Notes: generated from the letters alone by a model not told the origin. A stretch of DNA of 64,000 bases from an uncultured Bacteroidota bacterium (GCA_902790215.1 CADAQX010000016.1:62001-126000); one strand, 5' to 3'; positions 24,596-34,545 are shown, numbered from the stretch's first letter. Numbers and translations are program-made.

Positions 24596-25276
24596 ATGCG
24601 ACTGGATATTCTCACACTTTTCCCCAACATGATGAGCATGTTCTTTGAGGAGTCCATCCTCAGCCGTGCCCAGAAGAAGGGTATTGTGGAGGTGGTGTTC
24701 CACGATTTGCACGACTATTCCCTTTCGCGCTACGGCAGTGTGGATGATTATCCCTATGGCGGCGGCGCCGGTATGGTGATGGCTGTGGAACCTTTGGCCA
24801 ACTGCATCGAGGAGCTGAAGGGCCAGCGCAGCTACGACGAGATTATCTATACGGCACCTGACGGCGAGATGCTCTCGCAGCCGATAGCCAACACCCTTTC
24901 GCTGAAGGAGAACCTGATGATTCTCTGTGGCCACTACAAGGGGGTGGACGAGCGCATAAGGGAGCATTTCATCACCATGGAGATTTCGATAGGCGACTAT
25001 GTGCTGACGGGCGGCGAACTGGCTGCTGCGGTCATTGCCGACACGGTCATCCGTCTTATCCCCGGAGTGATAGGCGACGAGCAGTCAGCACTGGGCGACT
25101 CTTTTCAGGATGGCCTTGTTGCACCGCCCGAATACACCCGGCCGCCCGAATTCAGGGGCTGGAAGGTGCCTGATGTGTTGCTGAGTGGAAACCACGCCAA
25201 GATAGAGCAGTGGCGCATGGAACAGGCCGTCGAGCGCACCCGCAAACGCCGTCCCGGTCTTCTCGGCAAGGCGTAG
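24596..25276 (+). CDS. trmD: tRNA (guanine-37-N1)-methyltransferase
   Basis: A 226-residue SPOUT methyltransferase that makes m1G37 in tRNA. Family motifs are LTLFPNMM at the start, [26 protein letters not shown] and [14 protein letters not shown], the last two forming the knot that holds S-adenosylmethionine. The end [15 protein letters not shown] is also typical. The start at 24596 is one base after the peptidase stop, so it is likely translated from the same mRNA. Confidence 0.97.
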   Translation: MRLDILTLFPNMMSMFFEESILSRAQKKGIVEVVFHDLHDYSLSRYGSVDDYPYGGGAGMVMAVEPLANCIEELKGQRSYDEIIYTAPDGEMLSQPIANTLSLKENLMILCGHYKGVDERIREHFITMEISIGDYVLTGGELAAAVIADTVIRLIPGVIGDEQSALGDSFQDGLVAPPEYTRPPEFRGWKVPDVLLSGNHAKIEQWRMEQAVERTRKRRPGLLGKA

Positions 25277-25366
25277 TTGTATCTACATTTCCATTTTTTT
25301 TGTTACAGGGGCAATTTTATTGCCGCTTCGGCGTTACCTCATAGTTAAAGAATAATATCACAATCT

Positions 25367-26029
25367 ATGACAGAATTTGAGAAATACGCCACCAAACATT
25401 GTGGCATCAGCAGTACCACTTACGCCAAATATACTTCGGCCATCAACAATTCGCTGACCCCCTATATCGTGGAGGAGCGCCAGCTGAACGTGGCCCAGAT
25501 GGATGTGTTCAGCCGTTTGATGATGGACCGCATCATCTTCCTCGGCACCGCTATCGACGACTATACCGCCAACGTCATCCAGGCTCAGTTGCTTTTCCTC
25601 GAGAGCGTGGACAGCACCAAGGACATACAGATTTACCTTAACTCGCCGGGAGGCTCGGTGTATGCCGGTTTGGGCATTTACGACACCATGCAATATATCC
25701 AGCCCAAGATTGCCACCATCTGCACAGGTTTGGCCGCCTCGATGGCCAGTGTGTTGCTCTGCGCCGGCGAGAAGGGTATGCGCTGTGCCCTGCCACATGC
25801 CCGCGTGATGATTCACCAGCCCATGGGTGGTGCCGACGGTCAGGCAACGGACATGGAGATTACCGTGCGCGAAATCCTCAAGCTGAAGAAGGAGCTCTAC
25901 GAGATTATCGCCAACCATAGCGGACAGCCTTTCGAGCAGGTGGAGAAGGACTCCGACCGCGACCACTGGTTCACTGCCGAAGAGGCCAAGGCCTACGGCA
26001 TGATTGACGAAGTATTGACCAAGAAGTAG
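25367..26029 (+). CDS. clpP: ATP-dependent Clp protease proteolytic subunit
   Basis: A 220-residue serine protease that forms the Clp chamber. The catalytic Ser is in GLAASMAS (about S125), His in MIHQPMGG (about H150), and the Asp lies in EKDSDRDHWF near 203. The strand IYLNSPGGSVYAGLGIYD is the oxyanion-hole region. Length is normal with a slightly long N-terminal extension before VVEERQ-like IVEERQLNV. No ClpX gene follows here; the next gene is dut. Confidence 0.97.
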   Translation: MTEFEKYATKHCGISSTTYAKYTSAINNSLTPYIVEERQLNVAQMDVFSRLMMDRIIFLGTAIDDYTANVIQAQLLFLESVDSTKDIQIYLNSPGGSVYAGLGIYDTMQYIQPKIATICTGLAASMASVLLCAGEKGMRCALPHARVMIHQPMGGADGQATDMEITVREILKLKKELYEIIANHSGQPFEQVEKDSDRDHWFTAEEAKAYGMIDEVLTKK

Positions 26030-26080
26030 GATGTCATAGGAAGACCTATGAGATTTTAGGAAATCTTAGGGGGATTTAAT

Positions 26081-26518
26081 ATGCAAATCAAGATAAGAAA
26101 CACCTCTCACCACCCGCTGCCGAAGTACGAGACTTTGCAGTCAGCGGGCATGGACTTGCGGGCCTTTCTGCCCGACGGGCCTGTAACCCTGAAGCCCATG
26201 GAGCGCGGCTTGGTGAAGACAGGCCTTTTTATGGAACTGCCCGCAGGCTACGAGGCGCAGGTGCGTCCCCGTAGCGGCCTGGCTCTGAAGAAGGGTATCA
26301 CTGTGCTCAACTCGCCCGGCACTATCGATGCCGACTATCGGGGCGAGATATGCGTTATTCTCATCAACCTCTCGCAGGAAGACTTTGTCATCAACGACGG
26401 CGAGCGCATCGCCCAAATGGTCATCGCCCGCCATGAACAGGCGGAGATTATCCAAGTGGAAGAGTTGTCGGACACCGAGCGAGGCACAGGTGGTTTTGGT
26501 CACACGGGGAAGAATTGA
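26081..26518 (+). CDS. dut: dUTP pyrophosphatase
   Basis: A 145-residue trimeric dUTPase that converts dUTP to dUMP, keeping uracil out of DNA and feeding dTMP synthesis. All five motifs are in order: [34 protein letters not shown] and [10 protein letters not shown]. Full length, so the C-terminal lid that closes over the substrate is intact. Confidence 0.97.
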   Translation: MQIKIRNTSHHPLPKYETLQSAGMDLRAFLPDGPVTLKPMERGLVKTGLFMELPAGYEAQVRPRSGLALKKGITVLNSPGTIDADYRGEICVILINLSQEDFVINDGERIAQMVIARHEQAEIIQVEELSDTERGTGGFGHTGKN

Positions 26519-26535
26519 AAAATGAAAGTTGAAAA

Positions 26536-27732
26536 TTGAAACGGCTGGCGCATAGGCTGGTTCTGCTTGTTGCGATAATATCGCAATTGTTCTCTTCATG
26601 CCACGCACAGCCGGGTTCCCAAGTGGCCGGTTTCGTGCATTATCATCCCGTCGAACCTTTCTATACAGGTTCTGAGATGATGATGGATTGTATTTCCAGA
26701 TACCGGGATAGTGGAGCGTGTGTTTTTGCCGAAAAGTATTTTTATGCCGGGAATGTCGCTGTGGTGGCCAACCAAACCTCTCTCGTGGGCAACACCCATT
26801 TAGTGGACACCCTTCTTTCCCAAGGCGTTCGTGTCACCAAGATATTCTGCCCCGAACACGGCTTCCGCGGCACTGCGGCGGCGGGCGCCAAGGTGGACAA
26901 CAGCACCGACCCCAAGACAGGTCTTCCAATCATTTCCCTTTATGGCAAGAACAAGAAGCCCACGGCCAAGCAGATGGAGGATGTGGATGTGGTGCTGTTC
27001 GACTTGCAGGATGTGGGCTGCCGTTTCTACACCTACCTTTCTACGCTGCACTATGTGATGGAGGCGTGTGCCGAGAGGGGCATTCCCCTTGTGGTGCTTG
27101 ACCGTCCCAATCCCAATGGACATTACATCGACGGGCCCGTGCTGGACACAGCCCATTACCGCTCCTTTGTTGGGATGCATCCTGTGCCCATCGTTTACGG
27201 CATGACGATTGGTGAATATGCCTGCATGATTAATGGTGAGCATTGGCTGTCGGGTGGCAAGGAGTGCAACCTCACTGTTGTGCCGATGCAGGGCTACCGT
27301 CGCGACAGCGTGGGCTATGAGCTGCCTGTGCCACCGTCGCCCAACTTGCGTAATGCCCATGCCATCGCCCTCTACCCCTCATTGTGCCTCTTCGAGGGCA
27401 CCAATTGTGGCGTGGGGCGCGGAACGTCGACCCCCTTTGAGATAGTCACCTACGGCAAGGATACGATGGACCTCACATCGTTCACTCCCTCGGACAGCTG
27501 TATGCACCTTGATTTCCTGATGGAGATATACCGTCGGGTGCCGAAGGGGAAGTTCTTCTTGAAGAACAACTTCTTCGACCGGCTGGCGGGAACGGACATG
27601 CTGCGCCGACAAATCGCACAGGGCAAGACAGAAGAGGAGATACGTGCCTCGTGGCAGCCTGCACTTGACCATTTCAAAACCATCCGCAGCAAGTACCTTA
27701 TCTACCCCGATAACCGGCGGCAGGGAGAGTGA
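26536..27732 (+). CDS. DUF1343/NamZ-like exo-muramidase lipoprotein
   Basis: A 398-residue exported protein of the DUF1343 family, whose studied member NamZ is an exo-beta-N-acetylmuramidase (GH171). Motifs are VVANQTSLVG, KIFCPEHGFRG, DVVLFDLQDVGCRFYTY, VLDRPNPNG and EGTNCGVGRGTSTPFE, all close to family consensus. The only start leaving a signal peptide is a TTG at 26536 (KRLAHRLVLLVAIISQLFSSC, lipobox FSSC). The bases just before it resemble the CAACTTTCAA-type repeats of this window, so the start region may have been reshaped. Probably involved in peptidoglycan turnover in the periplasm. Confidence 0.88.
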   Translation: MKRLAHRLVLLVAIISQLFSSCHAQPGSQVAGFVHYHPVEPFYTGSEMMMDCISRYRDSGACVFAEKYFYAGNVAVVANQTSLVGNTHLVDTLLSQGVRVTKIFCPEHGFRGTAAAGAKVDNSTDPKTGLPIISLYGKNKKPTAKQMEDVDVVLFDLQDVGCRFYTYLSTLHYVMEACAERGIPLVVLDRPNPNGHYIDGPVLDTAHYRSFVGMHPVPIVYGMTIGEYACMINGEHWLSGGKECNLTVVPMQGYRRDSVGYELPVPPSPNLRNAHAIALYPSLCLFEGTNCGVGRGTSTPFEIVTYGKDTMDLTSFTPSDSCMHLDFLMEIYRRVPKGKFFLKNNFFDRLAGTDMLRRQIAQGKTEEEIRASWQPALDHFKTIRSKYLIYPDNRRQGE

Positions 27733-27872
27733 AAGATTTTATTTTTTTATCATGTCAAAAAAAATGTGTAATTTAGCAAATTGATTAAGTATGTTGTGTT
27801 CGGCTTTTAAGAGGACGCAATGTGCTAATAGTTAGTATAGTTACATGGAAGAATAAAAATAAAGATATATAT

Positions 27873-30638
27873 ATGAAAACACTGAAAAAAGGTTTTGCAC
27901 TACTGATTATTGCCCTGATGTGGTCAGGTATGGCCATGGCGCAGAACAGTGTCGCTGCCCAGGCCGACCAGCAGTTCAAGGACAAGCAGTACACCCTTGC
28001 ACTGGAGAGTTACCAAAAGGCATACGACCGTGTGTCGAGCAACAGGGCGGAGAAGAACCGCATCTACTTCCAGATAGGCGAGTGCTACCGCCTGATGTAC
28101 AACTACCCCAAGGCCGAGCATACCTATCACCGCTTGATACAGGCAGGCTATTACACCGTGGAGCCCAAGCTCTATTTCTATATGGCCGAGATGTGCCGTT
28201 TCAACGGTAAGTTTGACGAGGCAGACGGGTACTACGACAAGTACTTGGAGCTTGTGCCGGGTGACAAGCTGGGCACCTCGCGCAAGAAGTCGCTTATCGA
28301 CGTGACCCGCTGGGCAGCCGACCGCAGCCGCCATATCATCACCAAGCTGGAAGACTGGAGTACTGAGTACAATGACTGGTCTCCCCGTTTCTTGGGCGAC
28401 GACACCAACACGCTGGTGTTCTCCTCCTCGCGCTTTGGCTCTGACGACAACGGTACGGACGTTTGGACTGGACAGAACTTCTCGTCGCTCTATTCGGTTT
28501 ATAAAGACCGCAATGGTCAGTGGACGGATGTGCCTGCACTCTTTGACAACAGCGGGAAAATCAACACCTCCAGCAACGAAGGTGAGGCTTGTTTCTCTCC
28601 CGACGGCAACACCATCTACTTCTCACGATGCAAGATTGTGGAGCATGAGACCCACGGCTGCGCCATCTACACCTCCACCAAGGCGGTAGCCGCCGACAAG
28701 AAAAAGAAGGCTGCCAAGAAAGAAACCACCAAGAAGACTGCCAAGAAATCCAAGAGCAAAGACAAAGGCACCAAAGGCAAAGACAAGAAAGGCGACAAGG
28801 AAGAAGACAAGACAGCCCAGGAACAGGAAGAGGTTGCCCCCGGCGAGTGGGCCACTCCTGTTGCCATCAACTTGGGCGACACCATGTACAACTATCTCTA
28901 CCCCGCCATCACCAGTGACGGACTCACCCTTTATTTCTGCTCCGACATGCCGGGCGGCGAGGGTGACTACGACATCTGGAAATCCACCCGTGCCTCTCTG
29001 GCCGACGACTTCGGCAAGCCTGTGAATATGGGTCCCGTCGTCAATACCCCTGGTCGCGAGGCTTTCCCCGTGCTCCGTGGCGACTCCAACATGTACTTCT
29101 CCTCCAACGGTCTGCCTGGCATCGGCGGCTACGATATTTTCAAGACCCGCATCGGCAAGCGCATCTGTTCCCGTCCGGAGAACCTCGGTGTGCCCATCAA
29201 CTCGTCCTATGACGAGATGACCATCATCTACTACCCCGAAAGCGACGAGAACCCCATGCTTGAGCGCGGCTACTTCTCCTCCAACCGTCCTTTCGACGAC
29301 CCCCTCAACAAGAATACCGACAAGAAAGGCAAGAAACTGCCTCTGCCCACGCTCAACCTCTTCAAGTTCGAGCTGCCCCCGCTGCTCTACACCATCGAAG
29401 GCACCGTGCGTGACGAGAAGTCCATGCAGCTTATCAAGAACTGCAAGGTGAAGATTGTGGGTTCCGACGGCTCCGAGGCTGAGACCTACACCGACAAGAA
29501 AGGCTTCTATAAGTTCAACAACAGCCAGGTGCACGGCCAGGTGGTGTACAAGATGTACCTCTCCAAGGTCGACTACTTCTCGCTGGAGGGCTCCGAAAGC
29601 ACCATGGGCTATACCGTCGACAAGGACATTGTCCACGACTTCCGCATGGAACCCGTGCCCCAACAGCCTGTTGTCCTGCCCGAAATACGCTACGACCTCT
29701 CCAAGTGGGATCTCAAGGACGAGTTTATGGACTCTCTCATGGATCTCTACTTAGTCATGGTCAACAACCCCAACATAGTGGTTGAAATCCGTGCACACAC
29801 CGACTGCCGTCCCTTTATCGGCCTTACCAACGATACCCTTTCGCAGCGTCGTGCACAGAGTGTGGTGGACTACCTTGCTGCCCGCGGTATCGAACGTGAC
29901 CGCATGGTGGCCAAAGGCTATGCCGAGCGTGTGCCTCGCACCCTCGACCGTGATGTCTATATCGACGTGGCAGGCAAACCCTATATCTTCTCTGCCGGTA
30001 CAACGCTCGACTGCGACTACATTGCCAACCTGCCCACTCCTGAGCATCAGGAGGCCGCTCACCAGCTCAACCGCCGCATAGAATTCCTCATCCTCCGCTC
30101 CGACTACATACCCAAGCGTGTGGTCAACAACATGGCCTCCGACACCGCTCTTATCAAGCAGAACGAGGACGGTACATATATTGACTTGGTCAATGCACCC
30201 GTCGACACCAACTACCGCGAAGCGGCAGTCATCATCCATGACGAGGGCACAATCCCCGTCACCATGATCAACACCCAGAAGGGTGAGGTGCAGGCCATCA
30301 TCAACGGCATGCAGATGCCCATGCTCATCGACGAGCGCTTCAAGGAGCCCATTGCCATCTCTTGGGAGGAGGCCATGAATATGCTCTATCAGCGCCGCAT
30401 CAACAAAGAGGACTTCCCCGACCGCGACCACGCCTTCGACCCCGAGGGCAACATCCTCGACCGCGCCAAGCTGGTATTCAAGGAAATCCAGATTGGTCAG
30501 AAGCACCTCTACAATGTGGAGACAATCGTCGTAAAGGGTATTGATTACAAATTCATCATCAACCGCGCCGCATTGGGCGACTTCGGCGAATACGAATTCG
30601 ACAAACAACGCGGACAACTCTATTTCTTCGACGAATAA
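27873..30638 (+). CDS. PorE-like outer membrane protein: TPR, PD40, CRD and OmpA domains
   Basis: A 921-residue exported protein. The start at 27873 (MKTLKKGFALLIIALMWSG) begins a signal ending AMAQ; an in-frame start at 27822 is upstream of it. Domains in order: TPR repeats (about 25-125), PD40 beta-propeller strands such as FSPDGNTIYFS (about 150-480), a lysine-rich insert (about 271-319), a carboxypeptidase-regulatory-like domain YTIEGTVRDEKS (about 505), an OmpA domain with VEIRAHTD...RRAQSVVDYL (about 630-755) and a last domain from about 807 that resembles a retropepsin fold without catalytic residues. The order matches PorE of type IX secretion. It likely tethers the machinery to peptidoglycan. 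It overlaps miaA. Confidence 0.85.
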   Translation: MKTLKKGFALLIIALMWSGMAMAQNSVAAQADQQFKDKQYTLALESYQKAYDRVSSNRAEKNRIYFQIGECYRLMYNYPKAEHTYHRLIQAGYYTVEPKLYFYMAEMCRFNGKFDEADGYYDKYLELVPGDKLGTSRKKSLIDVTRWAADRSRHIITKLEDWSTEYNDWSPRFLGDDTNTLVFSSSRFGSDDNGTDVWTGQNFSSLYSVYKDRNGQWTDVPALFDNSGKINTSSNEGEACFSPDGNTIYFSRCKIVEHETHGCAIYTSTKAVAADKKKKAAKKETTKKTAKKSKSKDKGTKGKDKKGDKEEDKTAQEQEEVAPGEWATPVAINLGDTMYNYLYPAITSDGLTLYFCSDMPGGEGDYDIWKSTRASLADDFGKPVNMGPVVNTPGREAFPVLRGDSNMYFSSNGLPGIGGYDIFKTRIGKRICSRPENLGVPINSSYDEMTIIYYPESDENPMLERGYFSSNRPFDDPLNKNTDKKGKKLPLPTLNLFKFELPPLLYTIEGTVRDEKSMQLIKNCKVKIVGSDGSEAETYTDKKGFYKFNNSQVHGQVVYKMYLSKVDYFSLEGSESTMGYTVDKDIVHDFRMEPVPQQPVVLPEIRYDLSKWDLKDEFMDSLMDLYLVMVNNPNIVVEIRAHTDCRPFIGLTNDTLSQRRAQSVVDYLAARGIERDRMVAKGYAERVPRTLDRDVYIDVAGKPYIFSAGTTLDCDYIANLPTPEHQEAAHQLNRRIEFLILRSDYIPKRVVNNMASDTALIKQNEDGTYIDLVNAPVDTNYREAAVIIHDEGTIPVTMINTQKGEVQAIINGMQMPMLIDERFKEPIAISWEEAMNMLYQRRINKEDFPDRDHAFDPEGNILDRAKLVFKEIQIGQKHLYNVETIVVKGIDYKFIINRAALGDFGEYEFDKQRGQLYFFDE

Positions 30639-31548
30639 GCTACTTACCATAACAGGCCCCACGGCTTGTGGAAAGACAAGTCTCGCCGCCGAACTGGCTT
30701 ACCAGCTCGGCGGTGAGATTATCAGTGCCGACTCACGGCAGGTGTTTCGCGGCATGGACATCGGCTCGGGCAAGGACCTTGACGACTACCACATCCACGA
30801 CACCGACATTCCTTACCACCTCATCGACATCCACGACGCAGGCTATGAGTACAACGTCTATCAGTTCCAGAACGACTACATCCGTGCCTACAACGACATC
30901 GTGTCGCGAGGTCGGCAGCCTATCCTCTGCGGGGGCACGGGCATGTATATAGAGGCTGTGGTCAAGGGCTACCAGTTGGCCGACGCTCCTGTCGACCCCG
31001 ACTTCCGTCGCCGCATGGAGGCCTATACCGACGAGGAGCTCACCGCCCGTCTTGCCGGATATATCAAGCTGCATAACCATACCGATACCGAGTCGCGCGA
31101 CCGTCTGCTCCGCGCGCTCGAAATACAAGAGTACCATCGCCGCTACCCCGAAGCCTATCCCCACATGCCCGACGTGCAACACACCGTCATCGGTGTCAGT
31201 TTTCCCCGTGCAATGGTAATCGAGCGCATAGGTGTCCGGCTCCGTCAACGGCTTGAAAACGGTATGATTGACGAAGTAAAGTCTTTGCTTGACAATGGTG
31301 TGCCCGAAGATCGGCTTCTGCGCTACGGTTTGGAATACCGCCATGTGACGCAATATCTCCGTGGCCAGTGCAGCTACGATGACATGTACCGCGACCTCTA
31401 CACCGACATACGCCGTTTTGCCAAGCGACAGATGACCTGGTTCCGCCGCATGGAGCGACAGGGCATCTCTATCCACTGGATTGACGGCACCCAGTCCCTC
31501 GACACAAAAGTATGCCAGATCCTCTCCCTGTTCCAAGAGGGCGACTGA
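30541..31548 (+). CDS. miaA: tRNA dimethylallyltransferase
   Basis: Transfers a prenyl group to A37 of tRNAs reading codons that start with U. Motifs are ITGPTACGKTSLAAELA (P-loop), ISADSRQVFRGMDIGSGK, PILCGGTGMYIEAVVKG and the C-terminal DIRRFAKRQMTWFRR. The only conventional start codon that keeps the P-loop is a TTG at 30541, giving a 98-bp overlap with the end of the OmpA gene and a 33-residue polar extension. A non-standard start closer to KLLTITG (near 30620-30640), coupled to the OmpA stop, is also possible. The length of 335 residues includes the extension. Confidence 0.9.
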   Translation: MITNSSSTAPHWATSANTNSTNNADNSISSTNKLLTITGPTACGKTSLAAELAYQLGGEIISADSRQVFRGMDIGSGKDLDDYHIHDTDIPYHLIDIHDAGYEYNVYQFQNDYIRAYNDIVSRGRQPILCGGTGMYIEAVVKGYQLADAPVDPDFRRRMEAYTDEELTARLAGYIKLHNHTDTESRDRLLRALEIQEYHRRYPEAYPHMPDVQHTVIGVSFPRAMVIERIGVRLRQRLENGMIDEVKSLLDNGVPEDRLLRYGLEYRHVTQYLRGQCSYDDMYRDLYTDIRRFAKRQMTWFRRMERQGISIHWIDGTQSLDTKVCQILSLFQEGD

Positions 31549-31588
31549 CAGTGTTAATCTTTAATTACTGATTTTGGTAAAAACCTGT

Positions 31589-32221
31589 TTACTCAGTCAC
31601 GACGACGGCAGTGCCGCTAACGAGGTATTTCTTTCCGTCTTCGAGTTTGAGGCATATCCAGCGGGTGCGGCGCTTCTCGAGGGCTTGGAAGTGGTGTTCG
31701 GGACGGGATGCTATGTGGAAACGTGTGCCCGGGGTAAGGTCATTAAGGGTGAGGTTGTCGGCAGGTGTGTAGTCAGGGTTGTAGTGCCGGAGCTGGGCAT
31801 CAATCTGTTTCTCGATGGTTCGGCTGAGGGGGATGCGGGAAGTGTAGTGGCGCAGCAGGACGGCAACATCGCCGGGGAAGATGCCGAGGTACTGGTTTAT
31901 TCTTCTGGCATAGTTGGCTTGCCATTCGTGGCCGTGGGGCTGGATGTCGGTTTTGTATTGCAGCCAGGTGTCGAGGTGGGCCATCTCGTGCAGCAACACC
32001 AAGAGGAAATGGTAGGGATTGAGGTTCCCGTTAACGCTTATCTCGTGGTATTGCCGACTGCGCTGGGGCCAGCGGTAGTCGCCTAGTTTGGAGTGCCGCT
32101 CGCGCGTGATATGGAGGTGTACCTTGTGCTCGGCCATGAAGTCGAAGAGGGGGTCCACGGCTTCAGCGGGGACGTATTTGGCAAGTCCTTTTTTGAAATT
32201 GTCAATATAGGATTGTTCCAT
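31589..32221 (-). CDS. SprT-like metalloprotease-domain protein
   Basis: A 210-residue protein with the zinc-metalloprotease helix LLHEMAHLDTWL (HExxH) and a second ligand in HGHEW downstream, as in the SprT/SprT-like family. The start at 32221 (MEQSYIDNF) is chosen because the upstream in-frame stretch is the other-frame sequence of the preceding lipoprotein gene. The C-terminal part has ICLKLEDGKKYLVSG, a small zinc-ribbon or beta segment region. Cytoplasmic; perhaps acts on DNA-protein cross-links by analogy with eukaryotic Spartan, but this is only an analogy. It overlaps the lipoprotein gene by 20 bp. Confidence 0.8.
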   Translation of the reverse strand: MEQSYIDNFKKGLAKYVPAEAVDPLFDFMAEHKVHLHITRERHSKLGDYRWPQRSRQYHEISVNGNLNPYHFLLVLLHEMAHLDTWLQYKTDIQPHGHEWQANYARRINQYLGIFPGDVAVLLRHYTSRIPLSRTIEKQIDAQLRHYNPDYTPADNLTLNDLTPGTRFHIASRPEHHFQALEKRRTRWICLKLEDGKKYLVSGTAVVVTE

Positions 32222-32390
32222 CTTCTGTTGTGGAGAGCTGCGGTGCAGTGTATGCAAAGGTTGGGCAGTCGCAGTGGCGGCGTTTGCGGTGCTTGGGCAT
32301 GTGCACGCCCTTGTCGCTGCATGAAGCAAGGAAACTCAGCAGCAACAGGGCGAGCAAGGTGAGCGACAGGTTTCGTTGGGTATGTTTCAT
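32202..32390 (-). CDS. Small lipoprotein
   Basis: A 62-residue protein: MKHTQRNLSLTLLALLLLSF then LASC, a lipobox with Cys near residue 24, and a short mature part with HRKRRHCDCPTF. The CDCP motif may bind metal or form a disulfide. It overlaps the SprT-like gene start by 20 bp and follows the CPBP gene by 7 bp. I know no function. Confidence 0.6.
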   Translation of the reverse strand: MKHTQRNLSLTLLALLLLSFLASCSDKGVHMPKHRKRRHCDCPTFAYTAPQLSTTEDGTILY

Positions 32391-32397
32391 GTAGGGA

Positions 32398-33285
32398 TTA
32401 ACGCAGTTGCTCCTTTTTTATTGTGTCGAGGGTGAGGGGCGAGGTGCAGATGCGGTCGCGGGTGACGTAGCGGTCGAAGAGGAAGATGACCATGGCGACC
32501 ACCAGCATGGCGAGGATGCCGGCAAGGCCGCAGGCACCATCGAGGAGGTCGTTGAATCGGTCAAGGCCGACAAAGAGCATCGTTGTGCCCGCCACTGCGT
32601 TGCAGGTGCCGTGCATGATTGCTGCCACAATGACGGAACCGCTCTTGATGCGGAAATACTGGATGATGAAGCTCATAAGGATGCACACTACCACCATCAT
32701 GAGGACACCCCATTGGGGATGCCGCGGGTAGTTGTGCCCCATGAGGATGAGTGGCGCGTGCCACAAGCCCCAGATGATGCCGATGATGACAGCGGTGCCG
32801 AGAAACGACTTCCCTTTAAACTGACGAAGCAGGTAGCCCCGCCAGCCCACCTCCTCGCCGAAGGCGAAGAGGGCGTTGATAGTAATCCCCGCCAACATGC
32901 CCGACAGGAGGGTAAAGGCTACTGCTCCCGCAGGACCGATGGGCATTGACTCACATAGTGCCTGCATGACTTCGGTGTGCGTGTCGATGCCGCTTATCCA
33001 GTCGGTGAAGAGTAGCGTGAGCAGTGCGACAATGGGGAAGGTTAGCCAGCCGAAGAACCACCAGCGATTGATTTTCCAGCTGATGCCGACATTGCGAAGC
33101 AAGGGTTCTTTGGATGACTTTTGGCAGATGAGCGTCGCCACCAAAGGGATGAACATGCAGGTGGATACCAGCCAGGGGGCAGCACCCGAAAAGGAGGCTA
33201 CTATGTATCCCGACAGATATAAGGCCAAGCCTGCGGCCCAGATTAGGCCGTAGGCTATGGCGAGGTAAAGCTTGAGGTTTTTCAT
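32398..33285 (-). CDS. CPBP-family intramembrane metalloprotease
   Basis: A 295-residue membrane protein with about eight helices. The CPBP (Abi) motifs are EEVGWRGYLLRQF, then WGLWHAPLILMGH and a third GTCNAVAG motif, giving the Glu and His metal ligands in the order expected. This class includes CAAX-type proteases and self-immunity proteins for peptide toxins. It lies between ABC exporter genes and a small lipoprotein. Full length; likely active. Confidence 0.88.
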   Translation of the reverse strand: MKNLKLYLAIAYGLIWAAGLALYLSGYIVASFSGAAPWLVSTCMFIPLVATLICQKSSKEPLLRNVGISWKINRWWFFGWLTFPIVALLTLLFTDWISGIDTHTEVMQALCESMPIGPAGAVAFTLLSGMLAGITINALFAFGEEVGWRGYLLRQFKGKSFLGTAVIIGIIWGLWHAPLILMGHNYPRHPQWGVLMMVVVCILMSFIIQYFRIKSGSVIVAAIMHGTCNAVAGTTMLFVGLDRFNDLLDGACGLAGILAMLVVAMVIFLFDRYVTRDRICTSPLTLDTIKKEQLR

Positions 33286-33302
33286 GGTGTTGTTTTTTTC
33301 TT

Positions 33303-33345
33303 TTCTGAGTAATCTGAATATTCTGAATACTCTGATTATTCCGAT
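33303..33345. repeat. Degenerate TTCTGATTA-type tandem repeat
   Basis: Six units of roughly 9 bp (TCTGAGTAA, TCTGAATAT, TCTGAATAC, TCTGATTAT and variants). The same unit forms the array at 35334-35380 and, inverted, at 48052-48101 and 52008-52071. It fills the space between the permease and CPBP genes. Confidence 0.7.
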
Positions 33346-33346
33346 A

Positions 33347-34545
33347 TTATTTTGAGAACATGATTTTCTCGCTGTTGAACATGCGGGTTAGACCCCAGAC
33401 GGCGATGCCGGTGTAGGCTATGTCGGATGCCAGGGTGATGATTACGGGCGTCCAGCGCAGCGAGTGGGCAAAGACATCGGTCATCACCTCAATGGAGTTG
33501 TAGAAGGGAATGAGATAGACGACGAGGTTGTCGGGCGTGCTGGTCTGGAACATGGGCAGCAGTCCTGCCAGCATGATGACAAGCATGAAGGGTGTAATCA
33601 TGGTGCCGGCGTTCTTCACGTCCTTGGCAAGGGCGGAGAGCAGGCTGACGGCAGAGGCCATGATGAGAACCGATGCAAGGATGACCAGCAGCAGGGCAAT
33701 GTAGTCGTTGGTGGTGTAGTTGAAGGGGATGCTGATTTCATCGCTGCTTGCCGATATCATCTTGGGCAGCGAGAGGGCGATGCCGATAAAGCTGGAGAGA
33801 CCGCTGAGCAGAGCGATGCTGCTGAGTGAGACAATCTTGCCTAATGCCAGCTCGGAGCGTTTCATGGGCGTGACAAGGAGGGTGGCAATGGTGCCGCGCT
33901 CTTTTTCACCCGCTATGGCACTGGGAGCTATGGCCATCGTGCCGCTGAAGAGCATCATGATAATGAGCATGGGGATGAGCTTGCTGAGAATGTCGCCTAC
34001 CACCTGGTCTTCGGTGGCTTGGTCAAAGCGTTGCTCCTCGCTGTCGGCACGGTTGATGTCGAAGAGATTTGTCTGGCTGTTCTCATAGGCTGTCAGTGCC
34101 CCTTCGATTGCATAATAGACACGACTGGAGGCGTTGTTGGCAGAGTTGTAGTATATCTCAATGTTGGGGGCAGGAGCTCCGCTTTGCGGCTCGTAGGTGG
34201 CAACAAGCTCTTCGAAACCGGCCGGGAAGCGCATCAGCACGGCGTTAATATCCTTGTCGGACAAGGCGTCTATGTCGGGTTGGGTGACGGGCTGCTGCAG
34301 TACGACGATGCTGCTGTCGCCCAAGTTGAAGAGCGCTTCGAGGCTTGGTGGCATGTTCTCCACGCGCAGGGTCACGACATCCTGTTCGCCTTGTGTCTCC
34401 ATGTTGCGGATGCCTACGCCCATCAGGCTATAGATAAGGTAGATGAGCAGACCGGGCATGATGACGGCAGTGAATACCAGTTGGCGGTCGCCAAAGAAAC
34501 GGGCAAACTCTTTGCGGATGATGGTCCAAGTGTTGTTGTGGTTTT

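Noticed and set aside
25277-25366. Clear promoter before clpP
   Set aside because: TACATTTC near 25291 is close to the -7 pattern but lacks the G and is far from the start; not convincing enough to list.
31549-31588. Terminator between miaA and the SprT-like gene
   Set aside because: The 40-bp gap has no stable stem with a T-run on either strand.
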